64,000 nucleotides of DNA from the NCBI GenBank assembly GCA_000507305.1, contig DF239835.1:95454-159453 (forward strand), in the 5' to 3' direction. Positions 20,753 through 33,250 of the stretch are shown here, piece by piece; position 1 is the stretch's first letter; each line of letters starts with the position of its first letter. The notes under the pieces are model-generated. The model was not told where the DNA came from. It saw only the letters and a list, made by a program, of their open reading frames with translations, and did not search any database. The position numbers and the translations under genes were made by a program. This DNA comes from Breviolum minutum Mf 1.05b.01 (lineage: Eukaryota > Sar > Dinophyceae > Suessiales > Symbiodiniaceae).

Positions 20753-21589
20753 TGATGAATTAATGTGTTGATGATACATGACTTGGTGGTATATGTTGAT
20801 GATATACATCGATGACATGTGCCAATGATATGTTTTCATGATTTATATCAATTCATTTCATATCATGTCTTTTCAATTCATGTAATGCCATATCATACCT
20901 ATTCATACACAGTAATCTCATGTCATCCCTCTCATAGAATATACAATATATCCAACAATTCCTGCGTGTGTTACTATGAAGTTACTTATATAGCATACAT
21001 ACATGATATATACACATGTTCGTTTCACGTACACTGTGCAATGTACATCTATTTGTGTGGTATAGATGTTTATTTAGTGCTTGTTCATTGACAAACATTG
21101 ATAAGGCATTGATGCTGAAAAGTCATGAAATTTACCGATTTGGACAGTGAGACCTTCCTAGTCACCTTGATCCACTATTGGTGCAGGATGAACCGGGATG
21201 CTGCATCAACCCAGGTATAACACGCCAAGCACTGTTGGGGAAGGTCCAAAGTTCTCTCCCCAGAGTCGCACGTGACAACTTTTTCAAAACTTTTATATTA
21301 AGAGCTTTGTGTAGTTGATGATAACGGTGGTTTTTTCCTGCAGCGTAGAACGCAATCTTTCCATGTTTTTTTGAACACCCATGGAAAATCCCATAGATTT
21401 ACCATTTGATTGCAAACCTTTTGGCAAAATTTTCCGTTTTTCTGAGGTTCTCTGTAGGTGCTCGAAGGAAGCTGTCCAGTCAGGTTCTGTCACCTGGACC
21501 AGGCGACACTGGTGGTTGGAGTCTTGGAGATGAATGTTGAATGTGATTTGCAAATGGTGTTTGCTCAACGTCGTTCTTTGTGTTTGTCT

Positions 21590-21657
<68 letters not shown>

Positions 21658-21658
21658 G
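21590..21658. repeat. (GTT)n microsatellite
   Basis: About 23 GTT triplets without interruption, the complement of the AAC repeat at 20061. Confidence 0.95.
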
Positions 21659-22210
21659 CCGCCCAGGTCCATACACGACCTTCGTTTAAAGTCTTGACAG
21701 GAAATCTTGCAGGGGAATCCTGTCTTGGCAAAGAACAGAATGATCAGCGCAAAGCGCAGAGCATTGAAATTTACCTCAGCCGTGGTATCACCATCTGCCG
21801 CAGCCCTGAATCGCGGGGTAGGCAGACATGTTTTTTAGTTCTCGAAGCATGTATAGAAATTGGTGACAGGCTTTTGCACGATGCTCATCTTTGTATCATC
21901 CAGGCTCAAACCAGATGGAATTCTCCAAATGAAAAAGAAATACAGCACCCTGTTTTTTTCCGGTGACATCGGATGGGAAGATGAGTTTGGTGCATCAATG
22001 GGTCAGCCAAAGGCTTTCTCAAGACAAAATTGGGAAGGGCAGGGCATATACTGCCTGTGGGCCTTTTCCGCCCCTGTTGCGACGTACCCAATGTAGGTAT
22101 ATTTTGGAATCTCTTGGAGCAATTCTGTGCTAAAAGATTGAGGACTTGACATCCAGGAATTTTCCCCAACCACCTTGGGGGGAGGTTTCGTTGTGAGCCA
22201 GGAAACCACA

Positions 22211-22317
22211 TAGGTGTTTCCAAAAATAGTGGTACCCCAAAATGGATGGTTTATAATGGAAAACCCTTTAAAATGGATGATTTGGGGGTACCACTATTTT
22301 CGGAAACATCCATATGA
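22211..22317. repeat. MITE-like element, family A copy 2
   Basis: About 107 bp with ~35-bp terminal inverted repeats: ggtgtttccaaaaatagtgg on the left, ccactattttcggaaacatc on the right, each followed inward by ggtacccc-type sequence. It is very close to 59462-59575. Confidence 0.8.
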
Positions 22318-22482
22318 AAGAAATCTCTATTCTTTTCTCGGCTCATGTAGTTGTTTCGCATCACTGGGAGAGGGTCAAATCCAGCACCACTGGGCTCATG
22401 TCGGTTTCGTCGTGGTTGTACTCTCAGCTCTGAAAGCTTTGTCGTCACTATGGGTTGGATGGAGTTTGCCATTGGACCAAGG

Positions 22483-24013
22483 ATGGACAACATCATCCTG
22501 CTGTCTGACAGTTACAAGGCACATTTTTATCTCAAAGCAGATTTGCTCACACAGTAGAAATTGAGATTCAAGTAGACATGCGAAGATATTCCTTAAGATT
22601 GTTGTGCAATCCGGAAGATGTGCTTGCCATTGCCAGGTGAGCCACTATCGGCAATATCCTCCAGGAACTCAGTATGCACCAGACTTGGGGCATTTTCATG
22701 TCTGGCTTTTTGATGTTTCGCATCTCTTTGTGAGAAGGATTGACCGTCTGACCTCTGATGGCCAAGGTCTATAGCTACTTTGAAAGTCGTGGATGCGACC
22801 GAGAGGGCTGGCATGAAATTTGCTTCTTTGGTTGGGGACTTGGTCGCTTGTTTGGCGGTTGCCTTTTGGTTGAACGTGTTTCAGTTGAAAAGTGCAAAGC
22901 TCAAATTCCATCAGTCCGGTGTTCGGGACTCCTTGGTGTTGAAGTGACATCCCAAGGCTTGCAATATTTCTTGAAACGTTATCTGAGTGGACCAGTTGTG
23001 TTGACCTTGGTTGACTTCCAGTAGAGGTAGAATGACTGTCTCTGACATAGGACTTAGGCTTAGGTCTTTTGTCTGAATGTGAGGTGACGCGAGAGAAGAT
23101 TGAACAAGCCGCCAAGATGTATGCGCAGCATTTTGGTGATGGGACCAATGACAATCCAGTACGAATCCTAGACTAGGCCCTCAGGCCACTCGCAAGAAAT
23201 TCCATGAAATTCCAAGGACCTCTTTTACCGGGAAGGCTGGGAGTACATCCTGGAGAAGCATGGAGGACGTCTTCCTGTGAAGATCAAGGCGGTTTGCCAT
23301 TCGATGTTTGTTCTGAAACAAGGCTTCTGTATCACGTCCCAACAACTTTGAAATGGTCAGGCCCTCCCTGAAGGTACTGCAGTGGGCTCAGCTTTCTGGT
23401 GCTTGTGCAAGCTGTAGGTAAGTGTGGTTTCATGGGTGACAGGACGGCCATGACATGATGCAGCTCACAAGACGTGAGACATGCAAGGTGGTTCCAACCA
23501 AGACTGTGCTCATCACAGTGGTGAACACGGATCCTGAGTGCTATTGGTTGACGAACTTTTTGGAGACCCTTCTTGTACAGGCCGTTGATGGCTGTTGAAA
23601 TGCCCAATTTGACCGTTGGACAGATGCTTTTAGAAGTGGACACCCTCTGGGTGCAAACCTGGCACCATTGCCAGGTTTGGTTCCCAATGACGGTGTGCAC
23701 AAACAGCCGATATCAGAAGATTTCCATCCAGAAATACTTGGAGGACTGTTCCACCCCCGAAGATTAACATCGAACCTGAAAATGATGGTTTGGAGGATAT
23801 TTTTCATTTTCCAGGGGGCCCGTATTCTCAGGTTCCAGCCGTTTATCTTTCTGAGTCTATCTGTTTTTGGTCTTTCTCTCCAAGACATCACTGCCCTGAG
23901 TGAAGTGAAACAGGAGACAGGATGTGAGGATTGGAAACCTCCTGGAGGCAAGTGGGATGAAGCGCACTATTCCATCACCATGGCCATCATACTCATACTC
24001 CTCCTCCTCCTCC

Positions 24014-24049
<36 letters not shown>

Positions 24050-27000
24050 ATCGCCAACATCAATCGCCAACATTTGGCTTTAGCGATCCACAATTCCTGA
24101 TGCCAGGAGCAGCCTACAAGCTGCATGACTTTGGCTTTCGCGGCGTGTCGTCAGTTGAATCCGCGGCCATGGGTGGATTGGGTCATGGGGCTCAGTCACC
24201 ATGGTTGTTGACCCATCTTGAACCATGTTGAGCTATGGACTGAGGCCATTTGGTCAATTTCATGGGCTCTGATACTGTCATTGCGCTGGTGGCAGCTGAA
24301 AAGCTTGCCTCTCAAGAGCCAAGTTCAGCTTTGAGACGCCAACATTCAAAGATATTTGTAAACATATTCTATTCACAATATTTCACAATAAATCAACATA
24401 GAATCGACACGACAATGATGAAAACTTCAGGTACTATGGTGCCAAGCGGGCTGTGGGCACTTCAATTCCTGCCTCAGAACATTCAACAATCACCTCGTGG
24501 GGTTGGGATGCTAAGTCACTGAGTCGCTGGGGGAGTCATCTGACAACCCCAATGGGCTGGTGATGATGTTCACCCATGTCGACCCCCCCGGTGTCTTTGG
24601 CAGTTTCTGATATCTTGTTTCAAGGAGTGGATGGCGAATTGGATGCGATGCGAAACATGCTTGAACAGTACCCAACTGGCTGGAATCTCATTTATGGGAG
24701 ACACTCTTATTGGGCATGAAGAGTTGCACTTGTTCGAAAGGATTTGGAATTTTAGAAGTTACAAATCTATAGTCTGTAGCCAAGGTACGCAAAAAAACAT
24801 ATTGAACAGATTGGTTGTCAAGTTGTCAGTGGATAATGCCACAGAGCTGTGAGGATTTTTTCCACGTTTGCCAAGGCTTGGTGGCCTGCGTGAGCGATTC
24901 CTTTGACGTCTTTAAGGCATGCCGGGAATACTGGGGCGATGCTCTGAAGGAGAAGATTAAGGGCCGCATCAGTCGGAAGCTCAGTCAAGAATGCTCGCTT
25001 TTGGAGGATGAGAATAACGATGACCATGACGATGAGGATGATGATGACGATGACAGTGATGGTGATAGCGGTGATGTTTGATGTTCAATATTTAGTGATA
25101 GTTCATATAGCTGTTTATTGGGCTACGACAGAGTAACTCAAAGTGACAGCATCCACAATTGTGTAACAGCAGTCTTTCCAGTGAAGTGCAATCCAATAAC
25201 GAAGCGACCAACAAACACTTTTCCCAAGGTGAGACCAGCTTTGGACAACTGGTGGTGCGACCGGACAGTGGAGATCCAGAGGAAACATGTGTCATGGTCT
25301 CAGGTGTCCTGAACATATCTCAGGTGTGCTGACAAGGCGAAGTATGTTGTTGTGCGGGCTGATATGATGATAGATCTGAGGTTGCCATCATGAAAATCCT
25401 CCTGGAACAATTTGCTGAAGAGGTGACTGAGACAAAGTCTGCAGCTCAGACTGATCCAACAATCTTGGGGGTGAACTTTGCCATGGAGCACTTCAGCCTT
25501 ACAAATCTTAGCTCCAAAATGGTGCAAGCATTCAGATCTCGGCAGGACTGGACACAAGCTGCTCCCGCCCTACATCCGGGTGATCCAGGGCGATGGTGTT
25601 GACTACCAGTCCATTCCAAAAATCCTGCAGAGGTTCAAGGACTGGTAATCCGGGATCAGTGACTGCGATTTGGTAGTAAGATCCGGGATACAGGAATTGA
25701 TGACTGAATTTTTCAGTCCAGTCCATGTTCATTCACTACTCGTTTTCCATCTTGATCATCTCCTAAACATTTACAAAGAATAGTTCTTTGTAAGGCTGCC
25801 TGTGTTCTCTTGCAGGACGAAGGCATTGCAGCAGCCAACATTGGTTTTGGAAGTGGTTTGGAGCTCAGGTAGATTTTGATGCAACGAGCTTCAGGTGTCA
25901 ATCAGTGTGGTGTCATTGTGCTTCCGAACATGTTGGATTCTTTTCTGTCAGGTGGAGCTCTATTGCAGAAGGTCAATCGCGATACTTTCAAGGCTGAGTT
26001 AAATTGGTACTTTCGGTGGGCATGGATGAAGAATAGAATAGAAGTATGTTGAAAGAAAATCAGATTTGACCAGAATTCATGGCTGATGATTGCAGAACTA
26101 TCCACCCTCAAACTGACAATAATGCGACTGGCACCTGAAATTTACACGCAAACTACTGGTTCTTAATTGAACATCCAAAGGAAAGAGCACGAACAGCAGA
26201 TCTCTGATCATCTCATATCGCAACCTGGTAGTCTCTCCCGACATCTTTGGTGATTTGTGTATAAACATGCCTGAGCAATGGAGGTTGCCTTCAAGTGTGC
26301 GGAAATTCTTTTGGAGGGTGGCGAGGCACATGCATTTTTCATGGCATTTGATGGTGCCTTATCGAGTGAAAATTGCTGATCTCTTGAAGCTGTTTGATGC
26401 ATGCACTAAGGCTCGCGAAGTCTTCAAAGATCCCTTGACTGATGATGGCAAGGTGGGGTAGTTAAAGCTGGAGAAACTCCTTTCGGTAAGTCCAAACAGA
26501 CGCCTTGTCCCGGCAAGGCCTCCAAAAAAGGCCGCCTCACCTTGCAGAAGGCGTTGGAGTCCCAAGTTCAAGGAGTCTAAACTCAGTAAATTGTGCCAGA
26601 GAAGTTTCAACCACTGAGATGAAGAACTTGATTTTGGCTCAAACTCATAGCTCGTTTCCGACCTCGTGAGGATTGAACTCGAAATGGCTGGCTAAGGCGA
26701 TGAAGGCCAAGAAAGTGAGCACTGCAAAGGTCACGACCAATGACCAAGGGAGGTCTCACGGGTGAGTTGGCCAAATATGGAAGAGGAGGAAGATGACCAT
26801 GAAGAGTTGATCAAAAGGACCCAGGAGGTCTTGCAACGCCATCGTGGTGAGGCGTCAGTTCGGAGATCAGGCAACAAGGGAGAAGCCCTCTGCCGTCTGC
26901 CACAGGAGCTGCCATATCCACCCAAAAAATTAAGAATGGGACGGAGCCGGGGCGGCAAAGCATTCTCGAAGCGTGCAAAGGCGAGATATGCAAAGCTGGA

Positions 27001-29862
27001 TGACAAGCGAGAGCTCTCCAAGGAGAAGGTCCTAGAGTTACGCTACTCCCAGTTGTCCTGCAAGGAGACTTTCCAGTGTGGTCGATCAGTATCGCAGTTG
27101 GTGCTGGATCTCTTGGATCGGAAGGTGAGCTTGTCTTTGCCCTTTTTGCGGTTGACTTTTTTGAGACTACAGATGAAAAGACCAACGAACCTATCCTGAG
27201 GTGTATAGACAATCGTGGACTATTTCCATTGAAGGAGTATGCCAAGACAATGCCAAGACAAGTGGAAAGGACCGTTTGATGGTGAACGTCAACCTCTTCA
27301 GGCAGAATACACTCACGCAGGTCCAGAGGGAGGTCTCACGGGTGAGTTGGCCAAATATGGAAGAGGAGGAAGATGACCATGAAGAGCTGATCAAAAGGAC
27401 CCAGGAGGTCTTGCAACACCATCGTGGTGAGGCGTCAGTTCAGAGATCAGGCAACAAGGGAGAAGCCCTCTGCCACAGGAGCCGCCATATCCACCCAAAA
27501 AATTAAGAATGGGACGGAGCCGGGGCGGCAAAGCATTCTCGAAGCGTGCAAAGGCGAGATATGCAAAGCTGGATGACAAGCGAGAGCTCTCCNCCGAGAG
27601 CTCTCCAAGGAGAAGGTCCTAGAGTTACGCTACTCCCAGTTGTCCTGCAAGGAGACTTTCCAGTGTGGTCGATCAGTATCGCAGTTGGTGCTGGATCTTT
27701 TGGATCGGAAGGTAAGCTTGTTTGCGCCCTTTTTGCGGTTGACTGTTTTTTGAGACTACAGATGAAAGGACCAATGAACCTATCCTGGTGTATAGTCAAT
27801 CGTGGACTATTTCCATTGAAGGAGTATGCCAAGACAAGTGGAAAGGACCGCTTGATGGTGAACGTCAACCTCTTCAGGCAGAATACACTCACGCAGGTCC
27901 AGCGCTTCATACAGAACTCCAACGACACCGACGGACGTGATGTGCGATTGTGCAAGAACAGGAATGACAAGCGGAGTCAACCTTTGATCTAAGGTTCCCT
28001 GAAGTCAGGGCTCCAAGCAATCGGCAGGCAGTATCAGGTGTGAGTCGTCCAACCTGTTACCTTTTGTGCAAAGATCAAACCAGATATGAACTTCAAGCGG
28101 TACCAGTTCGTTTGATTTTGCTTTGTCATCAGACCGGGGGGATGAGCTTACCGCCAAGGGTTCTCTCCAGGCCAAGTTTCTACTTGGTGCGAAATAGTTC
28201 AGACAAGCCAACACTGGGTTGGCATCATTACATTGAGAACAGCTGGTTTGACATGCCATGTTTCCGTAGTGGCATGTCTTCCTATCAGGTTTCTGCTCCT
28301 GTTAAAGACAGAGGCAAGTTTTTTACTTGAGTCGGTAATCCTGCTTCATACTGCACTGGGCTCCACGGCGGAAGCGTCCCGGGACGGCCAATGGAGTAGG
28401 ACAACTTTTCATGTAGGACAATCTATGTTGGAGGTTTGGTAGACACATGAAGACAATCCATGTGACAAACAAGTGGCAATCAATGATTTAAGATGGGTAT
28501 CGATTGCCCATCACAGATTGGAGAGCTTCAATACAGTGGGAGGAAGGTAGCAATCAATTGGGCCAATTCTAATTCATCTGCCACTGCAGATACGCAAAAT
28601 TTTGGGGCTATTCAAAGCCCTATATATGAAATCCGTAAGCACTCGCCAACAAACTAGTTGTTGGAGATGTGGTACAGTTTCCCCAAGTGGGATCATCTTT
28701 GGAGTTGGATGCATACCAGCTGACGGTTTTCTACGTCGCTATTGCTGGACTCGCACTGCAACAGACACTTCGCTGTGCAATTGATGTTTGTGAAAGCATC
28801 AAAAAGATGCTTTGAGCCAAAAAAGTGGTGTCTAGTACTTCGGGCCTAGCCACCTTACCGGAAAAGTTCCCACACTGAGATGATGTATGACAAGAATATA
28901 TGATTGATTATTTACGAATATGTATGAATATGTACATTATGCGCATGTTGAATCACTTCGCCATCATTTGACATTTTGTGAGATGAAGTCTTGGAGGTAT
29001 ATTTTCATCACTTGATGATGTGATGTTTGAGGTCAGATATTGCTAGCTATGCGGAAGAGGATGTTTACAAGCCACGTCAAGGAGTTGATGGTGTCAAGGG
29101 CCCGGGGCCATAGCGTTTCAACCTCGTGAGGTTGATGGAGATTGGTGGTCCGGTGGTCCTTCCTAGAAGCCTTCAGGTGGCACGGGTTTCTTGCACTTCA
29201 CCCCGGATGGAAACTATGTCACGGTGGCCAGTGGAAAGTCGGGGATCCTTGATCAAAGTGGGACAGGAGGGTTGATGTATATATTACTGTATATATAGAC
29301 AAGTTTCAAAGTCACAGGAGGTTTTCAGCCATACGCAGATCATGACAGACCTTTTTCTTTCTTGGCACGAGACTTGCGGTACCTGCAAAAGTTCGAAGTT
29401 CAAAGTTGTTGTTTGATGGTATGGGTTACAGTAGACACATCCTCCTGAGTGATATCATTTGACCCGCAAGGTAACCAGATGAAATCTTTCTTACTAGCAT
29501 TCTGTCTTTGTTTGGAAGTCATATGACAGGAGATCTCCCATGACATCAAAGAAACAAATTAGGACTTGGAAAGCAAGTGTTGGCAAGGATCTCTATCGCC
29601 ATCATGTACTTTTGTAAAGACATATTTGATCATATTTGATGGAGATGACTTTGAGATGTCTTCACCTGCACCAGGGGAGATCCTGAGAAAGACTTGCTGG
29701 CATAGCTGCCTGTTTGAAGTCCTTGTGTACTTGTGAGACTGTCCCTCAGTGGGGTTGCTCCTGGAATCATTGGAATTGCAGACTTTCAAGATAGTGGAGT
29801 ACATGACATGCCTTTGACTTTGTCCTAATGACGACAACGATGACGACAACGATGACGATGAC

Positions 29863-29900
<38 letters not shown>

Positions 29901-29977
29901 GGAGGAGGAGGAGGAGGATGATGAGGATGATGAGGATGATGAGGATGATGAGGATGATGAGGATGATGAGGATGATG

Positions 29978-30017
<40 letters not shown>

Positions 30018-30045
30018 GGAGGAGGAGGAGGAGGAGGAGGAGGAG

Positions 30046-30084
<39 letters not shown>

Positions 30085-30545
30085 AATGACGATGAACACC
30101 ATGACGATGAGGATGACTACCATGGAAAGTGATGGACCATGATGGACCACGAATGACGGATTATTACAGATCATACTGCTTGATGACACCGACCTATGAC
30201 TGTCATTTGGAAATTCGCTTTCCATTGCCAGGTGGACGTCTTTGAGAACGGTGTCATCCTGAAGGTGCGGACCGGAACGATGGCGGTTTGAGGTTGGTCC
30301 TTAAGTTCCACAGGTTCTGAACATTTCTTGCGGGATCAGCAAACGAAGCAAAGTGATAATGTGCTACGTTCCAAACTCGATCATTTGAGATGCCATTATT
30401 CAACAGTATAATAAAACATAAGTTGAAGTTTTGCAACAAGTTTCCAGGCATTTATGCACAAATTACCGGGATCTGCCAGGAGTACAAACTGTCTGAGATC
30501 CGGAAGCGCGCAGATGTGGAGAATGGCCCGCACCTTTGGGGTTGA
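22483..30545 (+). CDS. NAMPT: Nicotinamide phosphoribosyltransferase, ~25 exons
   Basis: Makes NMN from nicotinamide and PRPP in NAD salvage. Exons: 22483-22518, 22637-22675, 22767-22830, 22957-22997, 23084-23137, 23217-23288, 23361-23381, 23488-23580, 23675-~23740, ~24113-24181, 24245-24302, 24431-24525, 24625-24678, 24876-24962, 25229-25290, 25381-~25435, 25559-25639, 25816-25855, 25952-25992, 26284-26325, 26411-26452, 26518-26550, ~29177-29243, 30232-30264, 30480-30545. Landmarks in order: LLSDSYK, YPPGTQYVYSYFESRG, FYREGWEYILEKHGGRLPVK, NTDPECYWLTN, KLHDFGFRGVSSVES, PASEHSTITSWG (catalytic His), VSDSFDVF, RPDSGDPEE (PRPP-site Arg and Asp), PPYIRVIQGDGVD, IGFGSGG, EVFKDPLTDDGK, SKKGRLTLQK, TPDGNYVTVASGK, VFENGVILK, EYKLSEIRKRADVE. 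An upstream ATG at 22450 is an alternative start. Unresolved are the 23740-24113 junction, the end near 25435, the 26550-29177 junction and a missing piece between 29243 and 30232. Donors are mostly GC. An intron near the 3' end hosts a foreign duplication. Confidence 0.88.
24000..24050. repeat. CTC/ATC trinucleotide repeat in a NAMPT intron
   Basis: Five to six CTC units followed by about eleven ATC units, between the exons ending near 23740 and starting near 24113. Confidence 0.9.
26749..27990 (+). pseudogene. Tandemly duplicated dinoflagellate-type gene fragment inside a NAMPT intron
   Basis: A 579-bp unit occurs twice (26749-27327 and 27328-27907), then continues uniquely to a stop at 27990. 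Each unit starts gggaggtctcacgggtgagt. The protein has an acidic helix (NMEEEEDDHEELIKRTQEVL), a basic block, ELRYSQLSCKETFQCGRSVS, then after an apparent GT-AG intron NEPILRCIDNRGLFPLKEYA and a tail DRLMVNVNLFRQNTLTQVQ. I know this R-S-Q...F-x-C/D-G-R...DNRxLxxLK pattern as common in dinoflagellate proteins; its function is unknown to me. The copies differ by frame-breaking indels: copy 2 lacks 7 bp near 27473 and 2 bp near 27786, and copy 1 has an 11-bp duplication near 27250. One undetermined base (N, 27593) sits in a small local repeat, so assembly error is possible. Confidence 0.6.
28000..29170 (+). other. Rest of the long NAMPT intron; unassigned exon candidates
   Basis: Two stretches look coding: 28165-28250 (RPSFYLVRNSSDKPTLGWHH) and 29045-29100 (SYAEEDVYKPRQGVDGVK). 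They may belong to the duplicated gene at 26749 or to an unrecognised insertion in NAMPT. The remainder shows nothing. Confidence 0.3.
29829..30085. repeat. 257-bp compound (GAT)/(GAG)/(GAC) microsatellite within NAMPT
   Basis: Ordered blocks: GAC/GAT mix, pure GAT, GAG, a GATGATGAG hexamer-like series repeated about eight times, GAT, GAG, then GAC. It lies between the exons at 29177 and 30232. Poly-Ser (79 residues), poly-Asp/Glu and poly-Met/Arg frames are all products of the repeat. Confidence 0.93.
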
Positions 30546-33250
30546 CAAAAGGGATTGATGAGAGGCAGATTGGCAGATTGGCAAAAAAACTATTTGATCT
30601 ATTTGACCACTTCAAATGAAATCCATTCTAGGTTTAATTCTCTTTGAATCTCATGAATGGCTTAGGCCCGTTCATCAACTTGCCGGAGGAGCCAGAGGAG
30701 CTGCACTCAGGGAAGAAGTTTTGCATCTTGCTTATGCTGAAAGATGGCTAAAAGATATGAACAAATAGATGGATTCATGAGCCAAGAATGATCATCGTGG
30801 TTTTGAGTTTTGAAATTATGGAGTTGGTAGTAGTGATTGATACGAGTTGACAAAGATGATGCTACTTATCACCCACGCTCCAGGAACCTGAGCCAGCTCC
30901 TGTCGTGAACCTAGCCCAATGTTAGTCCTGTGCACGGTCCATCTCATGAGATGTTGGACCATGCTCTTCGACTTCTAAAGAAAGGTCGTGCAGTCTATTT
31001 CTTCATATTGGCAGTACTGTATTGAAACATCACATTGTCTATAACTGGTTTATTTGGGTTTCGTGTTCTCAATGTCTATGAATCTATGACTTTCAAGACT
31101 CTGAGGTGCCAGCTGCTGCTGCCAGGCCAGGTATCTAACAGTCACCGTGACACTGCTGGGAATACGGGGGGGGGGGATTCCTGGATTCCTGTCCAATGTT
31201 GGAGGCCTGCCACTTATGTTATGCCCTTCCCAAGCCAGAAGGTGTGAAACCCAGAGACATCCAGGGGAAACGACTGGTGGGATGATGAACATCCCTAAAC
31301 CGCTGGCTGCACTGAGATCATGACCACCGTCCCACCTGGAGCAGTTCGAATGATTCCAGCCCTAAACGCAGCAGACAGTTTTGTCGAAAAAATCACAGAA
31401 TTTTGGAGAAAACCCCCTTGGCCTTTGTATAGCTCAATGGATAGTACCAGGGGTGTAATTACGGGGTATTTCTGTAGCTCATCATCTTCCACAGTTTTGA
31501 TGAACTTAATTTTGGGTAAAGACACGGAGTGTTGACTTGGGATCCGGCCGTGGGTGAAACCTTCCTGCGAAATTTTCACTCAGATGATGAACCGGCCCAG
31601 CTTTGTTGCTGCACCACAACCAGCTCCTATGCCACAGGCCATGGTGAGTACAAATTACCGTGATGATGAGAGGATTAGGATGTGCTACAACCATCACTTG
31701 ACCTAAGTGTCTGTAGAAAGTCCAGTTCCTTGTGTTGGGGGACTTCCCTGGAACGCAACTGCTCATTATTGACTACTTAGATTTGCTTAGATGAAGCAGA
31801 GCTCACAAGATTCGACCCCAGCTCTCAATTGCTTTTGGAGGTGAATCGCCCTGCAAGCTTTGTGGCTGCTCCCATGGCATTGTCCTTAGTGATTTATAGA
31901 AACTTGCTGTTTCCAAGCTTCTTGTCACAATGGATAGGTCTTCAGTGAATGCAATGAGTCCCCTTCCCTCGACTGTTCTGACCATGCCATCATGATCTCG
32001 GCAATTTTGACTCTTGAAGAACCACAGCAACACAAGATGAATGACAAGTGCAAGATCTATGCTGGCAACAGCATTTTTGATGCAAAGCTGTAGAGCTGTA
32101 AAGCTTTCAGAACTTCGTTTCTCCACCTTTCCCCAGGAGATTCCAATAGAAATCCCCCAGCACCAGACGCACCTAAGGTTGGCACCCAGCCGCAGGCACA
32201 GTCAATGTTAGGAGCCCAAATCTCCTCCCAGGATGTGATTGTATCGGGGCAGCCGGGGCATCGGCATGACATGACCTCCAAGGTATGTACCATCCCAGAT
32301 TCGACCTGTTTCAATGCCGGCTCAGGTGCCAAAGTTTTGATAGCTCAGGTGTTTGCGGAAAGAAGACATATTTAATCATATTTCACTTCTTTTTTGTTTG
32401 ATTATTAGTGAAATAACCGTGGAAACGGACATTGTAGGTGATCACAGTGATCACTATTTATGGAAACATGCAACATCCACCGATCTTTTACGTATTTAGA
32501 GTCCAATTTACCTAAAAGTTTTTCACAAGATTCTTAAAAGCATGTTTGACTTCCAAAATCAAGTTTGTGCCAAACCATTGCTCTTGCTCCAGATCTCTCA
32601 TCCAAGCTTTGTTGCGCCGGCACAAGGTCGTACAAACCTTACATTAACTTTCGTTGCAATGACATGAATGGACCCAATCGCTGTTGGTCATTTCCGGGCT
32701 GATTGAGTCAAATTTAGAGCTCTGAGGCCCTAGTTTTGTGACTCCAGGGCAACCTATTCAGGCGCAACAAGCGAAGTTCTATGTTCCTACTTGGACCTTC
32801 GTTATTGTAGTAACTAAACAATCAATTTACCGGGAAAACTTTGATGTACTTTGAACTTTATTTTCTCAATGAATGGCCCATTCAATGGAAGTTCCCATCT
32901 ATTAATAAATGTTTTCCACCACCTTTTTTCCCTATTTTTATTTATTTAAAAAATCAACAGTGGCAATTCATCGAACCTTTCGAAGGCGCCGGTGTATTCA
33001 AGTCAAGGACTTCAGGCCCCCGGGACTTTGCCTCAAAAGTGGGAATTTCTCTCGTCAACGAGTCAACGGTTGGGTTGCGCGAGGCGACTGTTCGACCTGG
33101 CGTGGTGAACGGTGTTGTCATGACAGCTCCAGGCGTCAATGAGGAACAAGCAGTTTTCTTGGGATTTTTTTTAGGACTCATAGGAAATCATAGGAAAACA
33201 TAGGAAGTTTCATAGGGATAGGTAGGGATCATGTCATCCTGACAGCAGGT
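30546..33250 (+). other. Unassigned exon candidates after NAMPT
   Basis: Plus-strand stretches bounded by AG|G sites and written in a Pro/Ala/Gln-rich style. They are 30665-30720 (PFINLPEEPEELHSGKK), 30885-30920 (QEPEPAPVVNLAQ), 31571-31631 (MMNRPSFVAAPQPAPMPQAM), 32150-32282 (PDAPKVGTQPQAQSMLGAQI) and 33050-33150 (STVGLREATVRPGVVNGVVM). They plausibly form one gene of low-complexity composition. No domain is recognised. Confidence 0.3.

Larger units (their letters stand above)
19106..22480. other. Repeat-rich intergenic stretch before NAMPT
   Basis: Holds two trinucleotide microsatellites and two MITE-like copies (listed separately), plus AT-rich runs at 20395-20515 and 20940-21070. One exon-like stretch at about 21700-21815 encodes LGKEQNDQRKAQSIEIYLSR with an upstream tttcttgcag-like acceptor; its family is unknown. 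Nothing else is supported. Confidence 0.45.

Noticed and set aside
29559-30086. Long minus-strand poly-Ser frame and other frames over the GAT/GAC tract
   Set aside because: Every frame of a triplet repeat stays open; there is no unique sequence with family similarity.
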